Part shown: positions 58,600-64,000 of the stretch, in pieces
How the letters are laid out: each line of letters opens with the position of its first letter
How positions within the stretch are numbered: position 1 is the stretch's first letter
Assembly (NCBI GenBank): GCA_019633425.1
Contig: WSUB01000006.1
Location: forward strand, 248,001 to 312,000
DNA length: 64,000 nucleotides
Reading direction: 5' to 3'
Source of the DNA: Tulasnella sp. 424
Lineage: Eukaryota > Basidiomycota > Agaricomycetes > Cantharellales > Tulasnellaceae
Notes under the pieces: generated by a model
Seen by the model: the letters and a program-made list of their open reading frames with translations, nothing else
Told to the model about the DNA's origin: nothing
Database searches by the model: none
Program-made: the position numbers and the translations under genes

Positions 58600-61500
58600 A
58601 TGATGAACGCTCGAGAAATAGCTCAAGCACTGAGCGACTTGCACAGTGTGACCGCAAGGATACCCGCCCTGATTATTGCAGGGGAATTTCTCGCCCATTT
58701 ACAATCCCGCTTGGAAAGAACGAGGCAGGTGGAGCGTCTTCTGGGTGACAGTACACTTCAACATGACGCTCGAAAGAATCTCGTCACTTTCGAACGGTAC
58801 GTGGACTAAAATAATATATTAAATTTCTCTGACACTTGGTATGGGAAGAGTCGTAAAGGATCTTGAGGGTAATTTGAGGATCCTCATCCAAGCGGTCCGC
58901 CCAATCGGTTCCTCCAGTAGACTCATACGAACGGCAGAAGAGCTAGAGGTCGGAATGACTATCATCCTGGATCAAATGAGATATACAACTGCGAAGATAT
59001 GGATCGAATTTAACGGAAGCAAAGAACGGTCCCGTGGTCCACTACCGGAGGATCTTCGAAACGGCACAGTGACTTCGTCGATGCTCGCCAAAAGTTTCCA
59101 GACTTTATCAGGCGCCTTGGAGACTTTTCTCGAAAACCTGGAAGATATACCCGAATTCGAGGACAAGAGACTCAAAGATTCCTCAGTGGCTTTTCGCGAT
59201 TGGCTTGACTACAGGGCTAATGCGTTAAATGCCTATGCAGGTAGGTTCCTAAGCGATTCAAGTTTACTACTGCCAGGTTCAAATGAACTCTTTCTCGGGA
59301 CTCCTGTAGGCACCTCTTTCGAGAATTCCGCTGCTGACTGGCGGTACATGAGCCAAGTGATGTCAGAGATGGTTGTCTACGTGAAAGAGACGGGGATAGT
59401 ATGGCAGGAGTTTTCTAAGCACGGTACGATACTTGTTCTAAACACTTGATTATATGCCTCACCCAACGCCTCCAAAACATTCCACTAGGCGTGACCGCCA
59501 TTCGCGATGCTCAAGATCGCTGGCAAAACCTGCTTCAAAATATATCGGCCGTAGTAAGCTATCGCCCATCCCGTAATTTCTTTGGGCTAAGTGTTGTACC
59601 ATTTTTTAAGGCTGCGCTCATCTCTGCTGTCACAGCTACCACGCTACAGGTAGGTCCTACTCACCTTTGGTGCCTTCCAAGCAAGCTAAGTGAGAATATG
59701 TAGTATCCAATAGCCGAAGAACAGTGAGCCACGTTCTAGAAACCCGCTACCTGCTTCCTTGCTCACTGCTCAGCAATCAGGCGCTTTGAAACGATTATAC
59801 GGGCTTCGTGGCTACTATCGCTCTTTTTAAGCATAGCCGCAGCGATCAACTCTCAACTAGCCATATACCGTACGAGTTTATTAACGTGAGAATTATGAAT
59901 AATTTACTGATGACTCATACGCATTGTAGGGAGGATTATTATGTAGTAAGTTAATGATGACTCGGGCCTGAATTGGCCATTAATCAGAAGTAACTTTTCT
60001 TCTTCATTATTTATAGCGGATCTCCTGGAGAGGCTCTTCCGAGTAAGTCAGGCATAGGAATAGGGTGAAAGTCCTACTGAATTCATGTTGCAGAATGGGT
60101 CGCATTCAGCATCGACTTTGCGCCCATCGGATGCTTGGTCGCCGCAGTCCTCACCTTCATCGTCGGACTGGCTACGTGGGCCTTTTCATTGAGTCTTGGG
60201 CTCGTGGTGATTTCAGGTGCGGTGGCTCCTGCAGTCATGACATTGATGCTTTGCATGGTTTTCGTCATCTGGAAAACTGGAGAACGATTACGAGGATCCG
60301 AGAAAGCTACTATCCACGTGCGGTCGCGGGGGTTCCGTAGATACCTTTACAGCGTACATCCATTAGCTGAGGTATGGGGCAGCCTTAAATGTGCCTACAC
60401 TCTCGTATGGCCATCATTGTTGGGTTCTTGGCGCGGCTCAACTGCCTGGTTGCGTCGGAAATGGTGTTCCACGTTTGGCAGTCCAATCCAGGCACGATCG
60501 GAGGACAGACCAGAAGGGGAGTCTCATATTACGATCCCGGCTCCTAAAGATATTGACGATACCAAGAGTGACCGTATGGAGCATCTCTCGCTCGAACCCC
60601 TTCGGCATTCGCCGACAAAGTGGCAAAGTCGAAATCTGCACTTGAAGAGACCCACACCGATCTTCCTTGGCACACGTTCCGATCAAGTTCCAGACTCTCC
60701 ATTTTCCCCAATTTCTTCATTTGTATCCCCCGCGTTCTCTCTCTTCCACAGACGAGCTTGGGAACTCGCGCGTGACAAGAACCTCCGCGCAGCAATACGA
60801 GCAGCTCCCATGGGAACCACCAGCGATGGACGAAACGGGCTCAATAGCATTCGACCTGTCCACGCTTTATTATCCCGGCGTCCTATTGGACGTGATATGC
60901 ACTTCTCCCCTGACGGAAATTATCTCGCGGTCACCCGTGTGGATGGGGCAATTGCGATCTGGAAAGTCGACGATCTTGATGAAGATCCTATTATAGTACA
61001 GGCTCACACCGAAAGATTTGCTTGGTCACCAGACGGCGCGAATATTGTCAGCATTCTTCCCAAGGGCTTTCAACTCTGGGATCGAGATAATGTGAGTTCC
61101 TACAAACCTGGCTTTGAGAAAAACCTAATCGCTCACGTATCATTTGCTTCAGAGAAAATTTATAACTCCGCAAATTTCTTATTCTATTGGTTCCGTTGCT
61201 TGGCTGCACCATGGCGCTGCGTTCGCTGCAGCAGTTGACGGGGCAGTTCACCTCTACGTGAGATTTAGATCCCCTTTGCCCAGTCGTTGAAACCGTTGAG
61301 CCTAACAGGACATGCATCGAGAATAGACTCGGAAAGGAAGGCTCAAGCAGGAATTTAAAGATTTATCGCGTTCCCGTCTTCAAATTAATGATATTGCTGT
61401 CATACCAAGCACGAACCAGGATGAGTTCCCGGGTCGGTACGGGTCAGTAATAGGCGCGCCTGAACCGTATCGGTTACCAATTAATATATTTTATGGAGAA

Positions 61501-62423
61501 CAGGAGACTACTTTTAGTTGGCACAGTCGTTACGGAAGTTGCGGAGCCGTCATTCATGAAACCAGATTTTAAGAGACCCCGAGACGCGAAGCCAGAGGGG
61601 CGGCTGGTTGGTAAGGATGCAGATGAATGCCACAGGACGAGTAGCCCTTGCTAATCTAACGTTCGTTTTGATTTATCTAGTGTATGACATGGATTGGAAT
61701 GGGCAGGAACACTCTGTTGAAGTCTCTATTTTGGCCGACACACGGGGAGTGGCCGCTAATCGAAATGGAATGTTTGGTCTCCTGTCCTTTGGAGATGGCT
61801 CATTTCCTGAATTATGGCAGCTGCGAAACTCGAAGGGTAGAGTTCGTCTCGAGCTTTGCCGGTTATATGCTCCAGCTACAAGGGGAAGCCCCGGCAGAGT
61901 CGCGGGAAAAGCTCATTTTGGGTTAGCACAACCGCATTTCCGGTCCATGGCGCTATTTGTTGACGAAAGCTCTATTAAACAGCGGGGAATCCGATGAATG
62001 GGTAATCGCGTGTGACGGCGGTCAGTCCTCTTAGGATGGATGGTGCATCTGTTCGTGAACTAATGCTTAGACTTCATGAATTCAGAAAACGAAATCTACG
62101 TTTGGGATCGCATCACTGGACACATGTTGCACACTCTACGATCTGCTCAGATACGACAGTTTGCGGGCAGCCTGAACGCATACGATATTGCCACTTTCGC
62201 GTGCAGAACAACCAAGGACAACACGACAGAGATGATGCTGGCGTCCGCATCATCGAGTGGCGGCGTCATCATCTGGGGATCACCACAAGATAGGGAAGTC
62301 CAATTGCCTGCGTTGCATTCATTCCCTAGTCCCGAAGGATCGATCGGTGGGTCCGAAGCCGCTTCAACTGGAACTAGCCTAGATGAAAAGCGTGCTGTGT
62401 TAAATAACGGTTTGAGAGCATGA
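58600..62423 (+). CDS. Membrane-anchored WD40-repeat protein
   Basis: Multi-exon gene; early exons are 58600-58796, 58849-59240, 59310-59423, 59489-59553, 59611-59649, 59740-59869, 59930-59945, 60017-60042, 60094-61091, 61153-61257, and the last ends at 62423. The N-terminal 250 aa are helical and lack known motifs. Then come membrane helices: WLLSLFLSIAAAINSQLAIY, and FIVGLATWAFSLSLGLVVIS with AVAPAVMTLMLCMVFVIW, linked by the SPGEALPKWVAFSIDFAP loop common in Agaricomycete WD40 membrane proteins. The C-terminal half is a propeller: IGRDMHFSPDGNYLAVTRVD, FAWSPDGANIVSILPKGFQL, VAWLHHGAAFAAAVDGAVHL, ENEIYVWDRITGHMLHTLRS. Between 61900 and 62080 the frame moves without an obvious intron, so a late frameshift is possible. 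Function unknown. Confidence 0.62.
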
Positions 62424-62478
62424 GCCCTAGGCAGTGATATGATAGAAATGTACGGATATTGCGTGATTGGAACATTCG

Positions 62479-62925
62479 CCATGGCGGGGGCGGTTGACCC
62501 GCGTAGAGGAGCTCTGGCGGTAGTGGTAGCTGTTGTTGTTGAGACGGACCTGGAGGTTGAGATGATGGGCCAACGTCGTTGGTGACGGGATGAGGAGGCG
62601 CGGTCTGTTGTTGTTGTTGTTCGATCGATGGAGGCCATGTACGGTAGTGGGCAGTTTGCTGGGCGCAAATCGATTTGGGGGAGTTTACTGTCCAACAAGA
62701 ACCGTGAGGGCGGTCTGCGTTCGGATTCATTTATCTCCGTCCGCAATGTCCGCCCCTCCGCCATGTTCCGACGACCAGCAACCCACTCGGATGCTAAGGG
62801 CTTTGAGCTATCGTGAATTCCATGCGCCGGACGCGATATGGTCGTTAGTAGCCCAAGGTAAGTGGTAGCTAATTATAGCTGACCATTACCTAGAACTGGA
62901 CACAATATCATTATTATCTCGCTCC
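62479..62925 (-). pseudogene. Duplicated 5' end and promoter of the forkhead gene
   Basis: 62479-62745 matches 56108-56560 (minus-strand [20 protein letters not shown] frame, the Gln-rich run and PPPPW), with small deletions, and stops abruptly before the forkhead domain. 62750-62920 matches the upstream flank 56570-56750 (TAGTAGCCCAAGG, AGCTGACCATTACCT, ACACAATATCATTA). It contains no DNA-binding domain, so it is a truncated copy. The sequence lacks the intervening gap, which supports the view that the gap at 56.4 kb is an assembly artefact. Confidence 0.8.
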
Positions 62926-64000
62926 CAACTTGAATGAAGGCTGTACCCCTGTCGGTATCTCAACTCGTTTTCCCTAGACCTCAATAGCTTATTCTGCCTT
63001 TTGGAGGAAATTACCTACTTCCCTTTGAGTGAATGAGTGCTCTACTCGTGTACGAACTCTGCCTCTCCGCCATGTTCCGACAACCAACCCCCACCTTCCT
63101 CGCGAGCTCGCGCGTAACAAATTTAGATTACCACAAACCCCAACCTCAATATCAACCTACCCCAGGTCCGGACCCAAACTCGACGCTAGGAACTAGTAGC
63201 TAGTCTAAGCTCATCTGCTCACTGAAATGCCTCGAAAAATCATAATCAAGTGTCGACGTTGGCTTTGAGATTTCGAAAGACGCTCGGAACCTTCATGCAC
63301 TGGACGGGATGTAGCCATCAAGAGCCTAAGTTGAGTACCCATTATACTTGGCCATTGCCTTGAGCTGGGCACAATATCATTGCTACCCTTTTTATTCCCC
63401 CCCCCTAAACACTGTACTCTTGTTTATTGCCCCTATCTCAACTTTGCCCTCGACCCCAATGGTGTATTCTGCCTCTTGGAGGCAATCGCCCGCTTCCCTT
63501 TGAGCTGATAAATCTTCTAATCGCACCTGGTAATTCCCTCGGTGTAACACAGACTCTCCCGCCACCTGGTCTTGTGGCCAGATGCGGCGGGCTGATACAA
63601 CACCGACTTTCCATTAGTGTTACTGAGCGGACTTTGGCTTAGTCTTCGCTCGGCTAGGGTGGGCCATTGCCAAGATCAGGGAAGTAACAGCTACCTCTAT
63701 AAGGATACAGTACGCGATTACCGAGGGAATGTGTACGTTTGAAGGCCTCACCGGTCCCGCCATTATACACTTGCCTTTTTCGTAACTGATAGGTACGACC
63801 CATACTTATAGGTCGCCTAATCTCAAGTAAAATGACGCACCAATACCTCTATCATCCCTTCTTAATTTTCACCTCCAAGTTTCACCAGTCCTTTTCACCC
63901 TCGGATTCTACATAGGTCTACGACCAGATGAGCGATCCCCAGCCTCCTAATCCGGATGTCCGCTGGATGGTGGATTTGTGGATGGAAGCTGTTCGACAAC
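62926..64000. other. Decayed repeat copies and window end
   Basis: 63065-63085 (CTCCGCCATGTTCCGAC) and 63290-63395 (CACTGGACGGGATGTAGCC, GGGCACAATATCATTGCTACC) are a more diverged third copy of the forkhead upstream flank. 63400-63500 repeats a GCC TTTTGGAGG-like block found at 62990. An ATG at 63926 opens a frame that runs off the window (MSDPQPPNPDVRWMVDL), which could be the start of another gene but has no recognisable domain. Confidence 0.45.

Noticed and set aside
1..64000. CRISPR arrays, bacterial operons, prophage
   Set aside because: The DNA is eukaryotic with spliceosomal introns; no regularly spaced repeats were seen.

Overview
The window is nuclear DNA of a filamentous basidiomycete, most likely an Agaricomycete. 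The evidence is intron-dense genes with 50-70 bp GT-AG introns, a Tup1-type corepressor propeller, a DUF3433 membrane protein, Ste50/Ubc2 remnants with two SH3 domains, and kinases carrying the fungal CHADIKP catalytic loop. A Rhizoctonia/Ceratobasidium-like species would fit, but this is inference. Exon boundaries were read by hand from splice signals, reading-frame phase and comparison between paralogues in the window.

Layout. 1-9 kb: conserved single-copy genes (3' end of an unidentified gene, Rrg9/neugrin-like mitochondrial protein, coactosin/ADF-H protein, a zinc-finger protein, and an SRRM1/SRm160-like PWI splicing protein), plus a solo LTR at 3.8 kb. 10-33 kb: a segmental amplification whose unit is an OPT oligopeptide transporter followed by a protein kinase. 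Copy A (11.3-16.3 kb) has an intact OPT and a kinase with a unique tail. Copy B (17.7-25.5 kb) has a dead OPT (stop codon, 423-bp hAT-type MITE, 7-bp deletion) and a kinase-SANT gene split by a small LTR element. Copy C (28.8-33.1 kb) keeps only the OPT 3' flank, but its kinase is open through two SANT domains into a complete Tup1-like WD40 propeller (about 1073 aa). A relic of a Ste50/Ubc2-type SH3 adaptor and a kinase fragment lie between B and C. 33-40 kb: two intact tandem kinase-beta-propeller genes (700 and 701 aa). 40-57 kb: a DUF3433 membrane protein, a degenerate MTH1-like NUDIX protein, SAP30BP/HCNGP and SmD1 in divergent orientation, a DUF167 protein, mitochondrial ribosomal protein uS5m, a cyclic-nucleotide phosphodiesterase and a forkhead factor. 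57-64 kb: a membrane-anchored WD40 gene and decayed copies of the forkhead 5' region.

The central part is the notable one. Kinase domains with the same exon layout have been joined repeatedly to different C-terminal modules (a basic tail, SANT-SANT-Tup1, or a WD40-like propeller). Kinase C would combine a potentially catalytic kinase with both halves of a transcriptional corepressor (SANT reader plus Tup1 propeller) in one chain. Two assembly gaps (about 24.65 and 56.4 kb) have the same sequence on both sides and are probably unmerged contig overlaps.
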